Shown: positions 35,232-46,324 of the stretch, in pieces
How the letters are laid out: each line of letters opens with the position of its first letter
Position numbering within the stretch: the stretch's first letter is position 1
Source of the DNA: Brachypodium distachyon
Lineage: Eukaryota; Streptophyta; Magnoliopsida; Poales; Poaceae
Assembly: GCF_000005505.3 (NCBI RefSeq)
Contig: NC_016135.3
Coordinates: forward strand, 3,682,001 to 3,746,000
Length of the DNA: 64,000 bases
Direction of reading: 5' to 3'
The notes under the pieces: generated by a model
Told to the model about the DNA's origin: nothing
The model's database searches: none
The model's input: the letters and a program-made list of their open reading frames with translations, nothing else
Program-made: the position numbers and the translations under genes

Positions 35232-36356
35232 GAAAGACAATTGATATAGCCAGATCAAAGGAAGAGATCAACAGGACGACGGTTCAATTAGCAGAGGGCG
35301 TGACTCAAACCTGGTGCCAATGGATTGTGCTTGCAGACGATTGTTGTGCTCTTGCACACTCAAACGATCCTGTCAACTTGCAGCCGACGAGATCGTTTCA
35401 GTATCAGAATGCGCTCTGCAACATCAGTCATCGACGGTCTTTGATCAACATCAAGTTTAAGACATTCCACAGCAATCCCTGCCAAATTGTGAAGAACCTC
35501 CAGATCATCTGTTACAGAAATTTCTTTGTCAAACAACTCAGTTGCTTTCTCCCCTTTGTTGTGCACGCGAAGAAATCTCTTCACTAAGCTGTTATCGTCA
35601 GAATGAGAGGCCCTCTTCCTGCTAATGAGTTCTAAGATCACAATTTCAAAACTGTAGACATCACTCTTTTCAGTCACTAAGCCTGTTTCGAGGTATACTG
35701 GATCTATAAATGTAATATCTCCACTAATTCTAAGGGTGTATTGCTCTTCACTCGTGATCAACCTCGATAAGCCAAAGTCTGAGATCTTTGGCACGAAGTT
35801 ACCATCCAAGAGTATATTTGCCGGTTTAACATCACCATGCAAGATTTTGGTATGGGTTTGTGAATGCATATAAGCTAGACCCAGTGCTGATTCTACAGCA
35901 GTTCTCAGGCGCACATCCAAGTTGAGAGGCACCTTGTTGTCTTTGTGAAGAATGTCGTCGAGGCTTCCGTTGGAGAGGTACTCATAAACTATCATGGGGG
36001 TATCCATTTCTACGCAGCGACCTGTGAGCCTAACGATGTTCTTGTGGATGATTTCGGATTGGATGACGACTTCATCTTCTGATTGTCGATGCTCCATCCA
36101 ACTGCCAATAATTGGCTTCTTAACGACAACTGGTTTTTTAATCAAGAATACCCTTGTAAACTTCATTGAAAGCACCTTTGCCAATAAGATTTCTGCTCTG
36201 TAGTATTGGCCTGAGCTCTGCCTTCTTGAAGGTCTTTATAGCATGTGACTTCAGCAATGCGCGCATGGCATTCATATGGAAATTCCTGTTGAAAATTGCC
36301 CAATTGTTCAGCTTGTGCAACATAGTAGAGATGGAGCTAGAAATGCTTGCGCCACC

Positions 36357-36569
36357 ACGGTTGACCTTTTGCTCTGTGTTTTCTTGCCAATAAACATCTC
36401 TTTCCAGACTTTCTGACATATCTTGCTTTCCACTTGTTTCTCCCGACTGTTGTTCAACTGATGAACTAGTGCGGTTGGCCATTTGCTCTGTGTTTTCTTC
36501 CATGATATGGTCAATCGCGACGCTCTCAGCTGTGGCTTTTCCAATTGTTTCTTCAGACTGTTGTTCAAC
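36357..36569 (-). repeat. Twofold imperfect repeat in the kinase linker
   Basis: Two units of 33-34 residues start VEQQSEETIGK and VEQQSGETSGK and end ENTEQMANR and ENTEQKVNR. They sit between kinase 1 and kinase 2 and are Ser/Glu/Gln-rich, probably disordered. Confidence 0.75.
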
Positions 36570-36845
36570 TACTAGTGATGAACTTACCTCCAGTTCAACT
36601 GATGAAATAGTGCTGCTGCTGGCGTGGGCGATGTCGTCATCTGAACCGTGAGTACTTGCCATTTGTTCAAGCCTATCGATAATGCTCCGTGCCGTCGGTC
36701 TCTTCTTTGGGTCAGCCTCCAAACACTGTATCACTAACTCAATGCATACTTTTACTTGTTCCAACTGCGTGTCTCCCTCTGACGCCTCCAATCGATTCAT
36801 CCAACTTTGAACTACCTATACAGAGTTGCAATCATGAGTTAATTA

Positions 36846-36936
36846 CTACCTCCAATCCAAAATAAGTGTCACAGTTTTGAACTAACTAGGCTTAGTTCAA
36901 AACTAGGACACTTATTTTATTTTGGATCGGAGAGTG
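36846..36936. mobile_element. Short Stowaway-like MITE (91 bp) in the last kinase intron
   Basis: It begins CTACCTCCAATCCAAAATAA and its other end complements this (TTATTTTATTTTGGATCGGAG). TA dinucleotides flank it (36844-36845 and 36937-36938). Nearly the whole element folds back on itself. It ends within 30 bp of the splice acceptor side (exon 5 starts at 36815). Confidence 0.8.
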
Positions 36937-38087
36937 TAGTATTTATCTAATTTGTTCAAATTCTATACTTCAACTTGGAGCAAAAGATTAAGTTGTTCAT
37001 ACATTCTCATATTCCGGATACCGCTTCACTCCTGCCAGTACCTCCATGATTATAACGCCAAGACTATATATATCGGATGCAAATGTGATTTTTCCAGTAT
37101 AGAGTTCTGGAGCCAAATATCCCCTGTCAAAATATTTATATGCAAATTAAAATGTAAAGTAAGCCATCCCTAACAAAGCGAAAGCAGAGCTTTTAAGAGT
37201 GGCTTACGGTGTTCCACGAATGTGTTTAGTGGTAGCCGGGGTTTGTCCTTCATCGAGACACCTCGAGAGACCAAAATCAGAAATTTTTGGAACCAAGTGA
37301 CGATCTAGCAATATATTAGCAGGCTTAAGATCTAAGTGAAGAATGTAGTTCTCGTGAAGATAATGCAAACCCTTGCAAATTCCTTTGATTATTCGATAGC
37401 GCCTTTTCCAATCAAGTCCACTGGAGGCACCTTTATCAAAGGGATGATTACATAATCAGATAGACACAGTCCAAATGTAAACATACAAATGCAACATTTT
37501 GAGCTTACCGATAATATAGTTTTCAAGACTCCCGTTGGGTACGTACTCAAGACAGAGCAACCAATTCCGTCGACCTGCCATGACTGGCTTTCCCTGGTAG
37601 TTTTCCATTATTCCTTGTGTGTCATCACAATAACTTAGAATACGCACTACATTCTTATGCTTAGCCTTCATCAGGCACTCAATCTCTTTGTGGAATTCAC
37701 TCTCAGGCATATCATACGTTTTGGTAAGTTTCTTGACAGCTACCAACCCTTTTCCGACAATTCCCTGCGATCACGACATTACAATTTTGGCAGCATCAAA
37801 CCCTTTTTTTATTTTAAAAAGGAGCATCAAACTTTTGATATGTTGTTTAGCGTATTAGAGCTATTTGCTATTGCTGCATATCAGCATATGGTGTACTAGT
37901 ACGTACCTTATAGACCACCGCAAAGCCACCGGTACCAATTTTGTGATCAATGGAGAAACCCTTGGTGATGTTTTCCAAGAGTGACAACGGCAGGTGCATG
38001 GGCTCCGCGCTTTCATCGCCCAGCACATGCTCTAGCAGCTCCAGGGCGCCGCCATGTCTACTGTTGTCTTCGCCATCCATTTGCAAT

Positions 38088-38785
38088 TTTTTTTTCTAGA
38101 ATGCAACCAAGCGGTTACATCATCGTTTAAAAAAGGGGCGGCCAAGAAGCCGATACAACACCATCTAACGGTAGCAACGCCAACTGGCTAGATTACAAAG
38201 GGGCTCACTACCTCCCAACAAGCAACCCACTCACCCTAAGGGTCGAAAAAAGCTATCCCTAATCAGTCGAGCACGTTCCCAGCAGACCGCCTCCTCAACG
38301 ATAAAGCGTAGAATGTGGATGTGAGAAGGCGAGGCTCCATTGAAGACCACGTCATTCCGATGCTTTGAGATGGACCAAAACACCAGTGCCGTCGCAGTCC
38401 GAAAGTCCCGTCTAGCGCCCTGCGGAACAGCAGCTGTGGTCCACCACTTCCGGATGTCGGAATCACCCTCCGGCCGCCAATCAAGGTGGCCCCAAAGCGC
38501 AAGAATGGGCTCCCACACCTGCCGTGCGATGACGCATCCTAGCAACAGGTGAGAGACCGTTTCCGACTCCTGATCACAAAGGGGACACCTTGCCGGGTGT
38601 GGCAATCCACGCTGTTGCAACCGGTCACCGGTCCAGCACCGGTTCCGAACCGCCAACCAAGCGAAGAATCGGCACCGCATCGGCGCCCTTGAGCTCCACA
38701 CCGTCCCGGCCAGGGGTTTGATCAATCTGCCCACAAAAAGGTTGGAGTAGGCCGACTTCGCCGTGTACACCCCCTGGTTGGTCCA
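38088..38785 (-). mobile_element. 5'-truncated LINE inserted at the kinase start codon, 698 bp
   Basis: A poly-T tract at 38088-38095 marks its poly(A) tail. The frame encodes the LINE zf-RVT region: CRFFAWLAVRNRCWTGDRLQ, CPLCDQESETVSHLLLGC and WSISKHRNDVVFNG. A 32-bp target duplication flanks it (38056-38087 and 38786-38817, starting GTCTACTGTTGTCTTCG). The duplication includes the kinase ATG and its first nine codons. Confidence 0.92.
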
Positions 38786-38817
38786 GTCTACTGTTGTCTT
38801 CGCCATCCATTTGCAAT

Positions 38818-39615
38818 CAGTGGACACATGCAGCATATGCATCGCAATGAGTACAGCCAGTTTATCGGAAAAAAGAAAGTACAGCCGGTGGTATATGCTG
38901 AACAAGAGCAGCTATTTCCCCTCTATAATTAGAAGCTTTATTGGCCTCGGCGGCACATCAAACAATACAATTACCGTAACTAGCTAGCTAATGTACCCAA
39001 TTTCAAAAGTAATCAACTACAGGCCGGATGAAGATCCAACACCAAATTAACAGCGGCATGGAATCAGGTTCGCTGCAGGCAGTATACGTGTGCGTTTCAA
39101 AATAAATATGTAATGAATTAAGCAGGTGCATGCTTGTTGGGTTCTCAGTTCTCTGATACTGATAGGTCTATACTGACACATCGAGATGAATATTTGGTGA
39201 TGAGACCAAGGAAATTAACTATCTAATCATGCATGCCAAGGGAGAACCGATTCCCTTAAAAACAAGTAAAAACATGATAGTGCTAATAATATGGCGTGGT
39301 TAATTCACTAAAGCTACAAATACTTACATACCCCCACCGGCCGGCAAGATGCTGGATCGGTTGACGGATCGCCAAAACAGTTTTCAGATCTTAGGGAGGC
39401 GACGGACCTTAGCTCAGCGTCAAGGCCTGCCTAATTCTTTCTATCGGGAGGGATACTACGGAAATGGTTTTTGAGGTGCCGAGCTACTCACCTCTCCTTA
39501 TCCTGGACGCGGGAGTCTCGTCGAGATGGGGAATATTCAGGCCACACACGCTTGTATTCTGCCGGCCCATATAGTATTCCCTGCGTATACTTTCCTCACC
39601 AAACGGAAAACATGG
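38818..39615. other. Promoter side of the kinase gene, no gene recognised
   Basis: This would be the original promoter of the tandem kinase gene, now separated from it by the LINE. I see no clear TATA box and no other open frame of interest. Confidence 0.4.
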
Positions 39616-39768
39616 CCCATCCCCCCTCATGTTTGGGCCCATCACGGTGATCATATCGGGAAATCTTTCTTCTCACATTACAGCTTTCTTCTCCTGACAG
39701 GATTTCCTATCAACCTTTGTTTGCTTTCTTCTCACATTACAATGGGCCCAAACATGAGGGGGGATGGG
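39616..39768. repeat. Perfect 27-bp inverted repeat with nested direct repeats
   Basis: 39616-39642 is the exact reverse complement of 39742-39768 (arm starts CCCATCCCCCCTCATG). The 99-bp spacer contains CTTTCTTCTCACATTACA twice in direct orientation. Just beyond the right arm GAACATCAGAGCATGAATTC occurs again with one change about 45 bp later. Confidence 0.9.
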
Positions 39769-40018
39769 AACATCAGAGCATGAATTCATGTCCATTGTTT
39801 GCTTTGATCCGGAACATCAGAACATGAATTCATCGGGTAGAGACACTTGATTTTCTATCAACCTATGAACACAACAGAAGCAGGAGGAACATGAACACAG
39901 CAACAGGAAAGAAATTGCATAAGTTGAACGGAAAGATAAAGAATCGCTGAACAGACCGCCGGCGTCTGACGAGGATTCAAGAGTTCCAACAACACACGTT
40001 TGGAAATTTCGGCCTTCA

Positions 40019-40899
40019 GAGCATCTTCAGTAGCTCCTAAATCAGGCTCCCTATATGTTGTTTAGGGATTCCTCTCTAAATTTTTCAGCCCCTACTTTAT
40101 CTCGAGTTTCAACAGTAACCCCTATATCTCAGCCCATATTTTAGTTTGCTGTTACACTGTCAGATAAGACCCACTTGTCAGTGATTCATGTTTTTTCCTT
40201 TTATTTTTTTCCTCTAAATTCATCTTCTTCCCGACGGAGGCAGCACCTGAGAATCGACCGGTTCTCCCCCATCGCCAACAATGGCAGGTGAGAAGAAAGC
40301 GGCGAGGCCATGGCCGCCCCCTCCGCAGCCTCGTCCAGTTGCTTGGCCGCCTCGCCGGGGAAGTCACAGTGGCGGGCGAGGGCATCGACGTAGGCCGACG
40401 AGAGGAGAGGAGGGCGGCGTGCACAGAGCGGAATCAGGGCGGAGAGCAACGAGGCGGCCGTGGTTGCGAGACGGGGGTGGATCGGGGCACAGGAGGGGGA
40501 GGGGCAGCGTCGTCGAGGGGCGCGGCGGTGGTCGGGGTGGAGGCAGGGGAGGGGCACGACGTCGTCGAGGGTGGCGACTGTGGCGGGGGCGGAGGCAGGG
40601 GTGGGGCGGGGCGGCGCCGAGGGAGGCGGAGGCAGAGGGTGCGGCGGACTGTCGGCGAGGCACGTCGGCGGCGACTCGGGCCGAGGGTCGCGTGCGGCCA
40701 GAGAGGGGAGAAGGTGACGTGGACAGAGGAAAAAGAGGAAGAGGGGCTCCCTTGGGGTCCTTAGGAATGGGGGCTCGAGGGGTAATCTGAGGGCCTCCCT
40801 AGAACAAGAACACGGAACCTGTTGAAAACGTTTTTTTTTTTGCCTCCTGCCTTTAAAACGAGATAGAGAACCTGTTTATGGTGCCAGCTGAAGATGTTC
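40019..40899. mobile_element. Harbinger-like element with GC-rich core, 881 bp
   Basis: The left end GAGCATCTTCAGTAGC and the complement of the right end GAACATCTTCAGCTGG form short terminal inverted repeats, similar to those of 6282-7097. Flanking triplets are TCA and TTA, an imperfect match to a TTA duplication. The core 40280-40760 is extremely GC-rich with open frames in several directions and no known domain. Confidence 0.6.
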
Positions 40900-41215
40900 T
40901 TAGTTGAGAGAAACGAAAACAAAGACTTGGTTGGCTGCCTGGAGGCCTAGCGTCCATTTCTTCGTGCGGCTCAGAGTCAGAGGCGCAGGAGAGTTGGAGA
41001 AGACACTCGTTGCATGCTTTGGTGGGAGAAGACGACGCGCGGCGCGAGTTGGAGAAGATGCTCTGTGGGAAGGCGACGCGAGAGGTTCAATGGATCTGTG
41101 TGGGGCAAGCGGCGGGCGCGGTGGTGACTGGTGAGCGCGGGGGACGGCGGCGGTAGTAAAGGGGGGGATCGGGGAAGAAAGAAGGGAGGAGAAGTGGCAT
41201 TAATTAAAAAATAAA

Positions 41216-42125
41216 TAAATTTCACATAACCACAAGTTTTGAGGTTAGATTTACACGGGTGTAGGAGTTTGCAACACTTTGCCACAAGTTCTGAAATAAT
41301 TATTTTCAAAAAACAAAAAACACCCGGCTTAGCGAGTTTGACAACGAAACCGATAGGCTGAGCCAACATGTAATGTGTGATGTCGTCGCACCTTTTGTTT
41401 TATTTGCGAATCCATTTTTCTATCCAGCCCCCTAACTTCCTCTGTATTCGCACACACAATACGACCCGTGGTCGTTTTCTTCCCCAACCCTGGCGACCTC
41501 CACCCCGTACGACCGCGCCTGGGCGACCTCCAACCCCGGCGACCTCCTCACCGGCGACAAGCCGACCCCTCTGCTGTTGTCCCCACGAAAGGACCCGGTA
41601 GCCCAGTGCCCAGCGCTGCGGCTCGTCGGAGTTCAACTCCCCTGCCCTGAACGCCCATAGCCGCCGCCAGCCATCCCCGTCGGCCATGGCTTCCGCCCAT
41701 GGCGGCGGCATCGAGCGTCGCGACCGGACCCATCCCTGGGAGGCGGCGGTGGCGGGCGGTGTGACCAGCGCCAGCTCGGGGCGGCGGGCGGCGGGCGGCG
41801 CGCGGCGCAAACAGCTCCGCGATGGGCGGCGCGACCATTGACACTTGGGGAAGAAGGGGCAGCGGACAAAGGTCGAAGGAGATGGGGAGTGGTTTGTGAA
41901 TATAGGGAAGCCCAAGGGGCTAAATGGATAAATAGGCTGATAAAAAATTGCACCTTACATGTGGGCCGGTCTTGTCGGATATATTCGCTGTTAAATGCTC
42001 TAATCTGGTTAGTTTGGGTCAAGTGAAATGAATTATCCAGGAGTTGTGATAAACTGATGCGAACCCATCCACTTGTATATTTTTGAAAACTTAGCACCGA
42101 AACTTGTGGTTCCGTTAAATTTACA
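41216..42125. mobile_element. Probable long-TIR element with GC-rich core
   Basis: The left region (AAATTTCACATAACCACAAG at 41217 and onward for about 100 bp) is an imperfect inverted match to the right region (ending CTTGTGGTTCCGTTAAATTT near 42120). The core 41470-41870 is GC-rich. I did not find a convincing target duplication, so the exact ends are uncertain. Confidence 0.45.
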
Positions 42126-42462
42126 CAAATTAAAATTGTAATGGGCTGCGACTTGCGAACTGATCAGAGAAGGAGATGGGCAGAGTGCGAGTTTTGGGCT
42201 CGCTAAGCCTGGGCTCCGAACGAATGCTGACGCTCGCTCCTTTAATTTAGCGAGCTCGCCTGAGTTTTTATTTTAGATGAACCTGAGTGTTATCAAATGG
42301 AGAAACAACAAAGCAGCTGGTGCACAAAACAAAACAAAAATAAGCGCGGGGGCTAGCAGGAGTCGACATCGGTTTTAATTAAGTAGAGCGAGGTTCAAAC
42401 CCAAGATAGAGCTAGTCCACCACTAGTCCTTGGGTGACTTCTCTCAAAGCAGACTTTTGGTA

Positions 42463-43862
42463 CTCTCTCCTTCCCAGTTTATTTGTCGTCTTAGAAAAAA
42501 CGGGAGTATCAAGGCGCATTTTTTTTCGAAAAGGAGGAAAACCTCCGGCCTCTGCATCGATCGATGCACACAGCAATAGATTATTAAAATCATTCAAAGT
42601 ACAAGTTGCCGGGTACAAAAGGAATATTACATAGAGTGAAAGGAAAATATTAAAATCCTTCCAGCCTAAGACCTGCACGCCATCCAAACCGGCCGAATAA
42701 CTCCCGTGCTACAGTCTCCAAACGGTTGCACCCAGATTCCATACATTCCTGAGCCTCCATCCGAAGAAGTAGGGACCATGTACGGAGCCAATGGGACGCC
42801 CAAAGAACGACCTGCAAGAAGTTAGCCACTCTCTTGTTATGAAAAATCAAATCATTTCTGCAATTCCATATAGACCAACATATCGCACAAATCCCTACAA
42901 GGATGAGCGAGGCAAATTTTTCTCAACACCTCTAAGCCACCGCTCAAACATATTAGAAACACAAGATGGCGGTGGTAAATTAAATGTCACAAAGATGGTT
43001 CGCCACACCAAACACGCCATCGGACACAGAAAAAAAAGATGTTGAATGGTCTCATTTTGATCACAGAAAACACACTTCTTGCTACCACCCCAATTTCTTT
43101 TCACCAAATTATCCTTAGTAAACACCACCCCACGACATAAGTACCAAGCAAAAAAAATTATTTTAAGAGGAACTTTAAGTTTCCAAATAACTTTGTGTCG
43201 AAATTGACAATCATTATCAATAAGCGTGTTATACAACGACTTCACCGAATATGACCCATAAGAATTCAGTTTCCAGGTAAAGAAATCCTCTTGATCCACA
43301 AGATTTACTGACTCAAGTTTATGACACAACTCCAACCAAATCACCAGACGATCCCCAACATTGCTCTACGAAACACATTATTAGGAGGATCCGTCCGTCC
43401 CAACACATCAGCAACCGAAACCTTATGGTTAAGAACAATCCTATAAAGAGATGGGAACTACCGTCTAAGAGGAGAGTCACCAATCCACGTGTCTTCCAAA
43501 AACAAACATCAGCTCCACGATTAACTAAGTCGCACTTAATTCCATCGCTAGCAACGCCTCGGTCCGATAAATCAGCCTCCCCCCTGTAACCGTCAGCGTC
43601 CGTCCTCGCGCACAATCTCTGCTTTCTCCGTGCGCGCTTCCCTACATGCATGCAAAGCCAGCCCAGCCCGCTGCATGCAGGAACCAACCAACTAGCGCTG
43701 CATGCAAAGTCAAGGAAGAGAGGAAGAGGCGTGGAGCAGTTACAGGGCTTGTTTAATGCGTTGCGGAACCGAAGCGTTTTTTTCCATCGATTACCTAAGG
43801 CGACACTTAATCTGGGAAACGGTAAAAAAGCTAAGACGACGAATAAACTGGGAAGGAGAGAG
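42463..43862. mobile_element. Stowaway-type MITE split by a LINE
   Basis: The left end CTCTCTCCTTCCCAGTTTAT and the complement of the right end are nearly identical over 32 bp. TA flanks both ends (42461-42462 and 43863-43864). The LINE fragment 42519-43550 lies between the arms, so the MITE was there first. Confidence 0.75.
42519..43550 (-). mobile_element. LINE 3' fragment with zf-RVT domain, nested in a MITE
   Basis: A poly-T run at 42519-42526 marks the tail. The minus strand encodes DFFTWKLNSYGSYSVKSLYN, then FAWYLCRGVVFTKDNL and CVFCDQNETIQHLFFLCP, a LINE zf-RVT domain. Upstream, FWKTRGLVTLLL is in another frame, showing a frameshift near 43360. The 5' end is truncated. Confidence 0.85.
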
Positions 43863-45448
43863 TACTCAGTAATGTTCTTGTAGAATTTTATCAATGAAGT
43901 TGCGAAATCATCAAAACATGCATCATGAGTTTAAAACATGCATTTTGTAAAGTGGATATCAGACGAATAAACCATCGCGTGATCGCCGTGTGACCAAAAA
44001 GTAGTAGTGCGGATAAAATTCAAAATTTTAAATCCATAATTAGGCGGATATCAGGTGAAAATGTGAAAACTTTCAATCCTATCCATTAGATCGCAAATAA
44101 ACAGATGGGATGAAAGCCCCATGTATTTTATGTTAACCCCACTTAGACGTTTTCACATCGAGGTTTTTCCATAAAATATGTTTAATTGAGTAGAAGTTCC
44201 ACTTTTCATCTCATCCATTTATTTGGGTCTAATGGTTAGCATTAAAGGACAAACAATGGGTCTAAACATCTGAAGCTTATCTGTCCTAGCCCTTGGGTAA
44301 AAGAGTTAGCATAACATAATTGATTTTGACTAATCAATTTTTGTTTATGTGGGCATGTGTATTAATTCCTTTTTTTTTAGAACCAAGCATAACTTGGGTG
44401 GTCAGCCAGCCATGTGTGCTGGCAGCCCACCAGAGTTCGATCCTCGAAGGTCGCAATGCGGTGTCTCACTTTGTAAAAATTATATATATCTATATACTGT
44501 CAGATTGCAATCGCACAGCTCTTACAGTTTAAGTCAAAAAAAATTCTTTTTTTTTACTTAATAGTTTAGATTTCTAATTTCTGGCTCAGTCCCTGCTTCG
44601 AGCTTGAATAGTTTATTTTGATGGTTTTATATCCAACAACATAGTCTCATACTAAGTCACTGTGATTATTTGGATAATAGGAGAATGTTTCCCATGTCAA
44701 ATGAGGTTGTTAATACTAGGCCTGCCGTGAGAAGAGTTTTTTTCTTCTAGCTTGAACACAGAAATTGTAAAATTGGACGCGTGTTGGGCAAATGAAAAGC
44801 GGTAGATCCAAGGCATCGATCCCTTCGCGTGCACTTCTCGCTTCCCGGATGTCCTGGGGATCGGTTCTGAGGTTAATTAAAGAGTCAACATAACTAGTAT
44901 AGCGTTGGCGATCTCCAGAGCAACTTAACATAGTATGCTAACTTGGAGAGGAATCTGCATCCATGCATGTACATGTAGCAAGTACATTAACTAATGTTTT
45001 TATTCATCAACGCTTAAACACACATAGCTACGTACTCAGCTTTGATAGCTAGATAACTCTCCTGCGGCTCTACCCACTGTTCCCTCCGTTCCTTAAATTA
45101 GGTTTTTATCGAGCATTTGACCAAAAATTATTTCATCGACACGTGACTTATTTGATACAAATCATAACTATAAACAAGTATTTTTGAATACGAATACAAT
45201 GATATCAATTTTATTTCACGAAAAATATATATTAATAGACTAATTCTTGTCAAATGCTTTGTCAAAGGAAACAATACAGGCCTTACTGCAATTGCTGATC
45301 CACACGTTAACACGTTACACACGGCCGATACAGGCTTACACACAACAGAGTAGAGATCCCATGATGATCGAACTAAGTCCCCGCGCGCGTAAATCTAATT
45401 AACATGCATGCAGCATGACAAATGGACAACTAATTAAACACATAATCC
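43863..45448. other. Intergenic with a Stowaway remnant
   Basis: AT-rich. About 45080-45270 starts like a Stowaway element (TTCCCTCCGTTCCTTAAATT) but has no clear right end. No gene is supported. Confidence 0.5.
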
Positions 45449-46168
45449 TCAGGGGTGGCCGCCGCCACCGCCGCCGCCGCCACCGCCACCAGAAGCTCCT
45501 GGTCCGGAGCCGGATCCACCCCCACCGCCAGTCCCCACGCCACCGCCGGCCGTCCCAGAACCTTGGCCGCTCCCCACAGCGTCGCCTGCATGTCCAACGC
45601 CAACCCCGCTACCTCCTCCAGCACTTCCTCCGCTGTGCGAGAACGTGACACCACCCCGTGGGCTCACATGGATGCCTACGCCTTCTCCACCACCAACACT
45701 CACGCTGCCGCCGCCGCCATCGGGTGCACACGCGGCAGCCTCGGCGGCGGAGGCGCCACCGCCGACGCCGATGGCCACGTCGAGCCCTCCCTTCTTGCTG
45801 AACACGATGCCGACACCGAGGCCGAGTCCACCGCCAGCAGAAGAAGCAGCACCAGTAGTAATAGTTCTTCCTGCGCCGCCGCCGATACCGCCGCCGAGCC
45901 CGACGGTCGTGGTCGTGTCATTGTGCGACACGGCCCAGCCGAACCCGTGGCCGCTGCCGGAGCCATGGCCGCCGCCGCTGCCGGTGTTCCTTGAGAAAAA
46001 CGGCCAGGAGAATTTAATGGTGCCGCGGCTGGTGGTGGCATGTTCCTCACGAGGGAAAGGGAAATGCCGTGCGTCGACGACAGATGATGAGAACATCGTG
46101 GCGAAACATGCGAGGAAGAAGAAGAATGCACTGGCACTGGCACTGCTTCTTGTAGTAGAGACAGCCAT
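45449..46168 (-). CDS. Secreted glycine-rich protein, 239 aa, single exon
   Basis: I chose the ATG at 46168 because it starts a clear signal peptide (MAVSTTRSSASASAFFFFLA, cleavage likely after VVDA), and a TATA box lies about 46 bp upstream. The mature part begins RHFPFPREEHATTS. It becomes Gly-rich in blocks (GSGSGHGFGW, GLGGGIGGGAG) and ends in a poly-Gly run and HP. Family knowledge: such glycine-rich proteins are usually structural cell wall proteins or secreted regulators. No other domain is present. A longer in-frame start at 46387 would place the signal peptide inside the protein and is less likely. Confidence 0.8.
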   Translation of the reverse strand: MAVSTTRSSASASAFFFFLACFATMFSSSVVDARHFPFPREEHATTSRGTIKFSWPFFSRNTGSGGGHGSGSGHGFGWAVSHNDTTTTVGLGGGIGGGAGRTITTGAASSAGGGLGLGVGIVFSKKGGLDVAIGVGGGASAAEAAACAPDGGGGSVSVGGGEGVGIHVSPRGGVTFSHSGGSAGGGSGVGVGHAGDAVGSGQGSGTAGGGVGTGGGGGSGSGPGASGGGGGGGGGGGHP

Positions 46169-46213
46169 TTGCGTGAATGCGTTTGTCGTCGTGAAGAGGT
46201 CTCGCTGATGGGG

Positions 46214-46220
46214 TTTATAT
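46214..46220 (-). promoter_or_regulatory. TATA box of the glycine-rich protein gene
   Basis: On the minus strand the sequence reads ATATAAA, 46 bp before the ATG at 46168. This gives a leader of roughly 20 bases. Confidence 0.6.
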
Positions 46221-46324
46221 AACAGCTGTAGTAGGCTTGGAGTTGGACCAGCTTGCGTGCGGTGCGTGAAATCAGGATGGTACAGGTTGCATCTTGCATG
46301 TGCAGCTAGCGTACGTTGAGCCGT

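Larger units (their letters stand above)
35360..38080 (-). pseudogene. Tandem kinase (kinase-pseudokinase) gene with a frameshift in kinase 2
   Basis: Exons: 37907-38080, 37509-37764, 37208-37430, 37003-37123 and 35360-36815, with matching phases. There is no signal peptide or membrane segment. Kinase 1 is complete: [30 protein letters not shown] (non-RD), SDFGLSR and GYLAPELY. A serine-rich linker with an internal repeat follows. Kinase 2 resembles wall-associated kinases: IGKGAFNEVYKG, then a 1-nt frameshift at about 36137, then PVVVKKPI, LHGDVKPANILL and SDFGLSRL. Its activation-segment end is DPVY instead of DPEY, and SFEIV replaces SFGVV, so it looks like a pseudokinase. As read, translation stops after 483 residues; with the frame intact it would be about 740. 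The architecture is that of cereal tandem-kinase immunity proteins. Being non-RD also fits an immune role. The frameshift could be a real null allele or an assembly error. Confidence 0.8.

Noticed and set aside
40281..40790. Long overlapping open frames on both strands
   Set aside because: They are Arg/Gly-rich artefacts of very high GC inside a MITE-like element.
44350..44560. SINE-like segment with GAGTTCGATCCTC (resembling a pol III B box) between poly-T runs
   Set aside because: No convincing A box, tRNA-like 5' half or target duplication was found.
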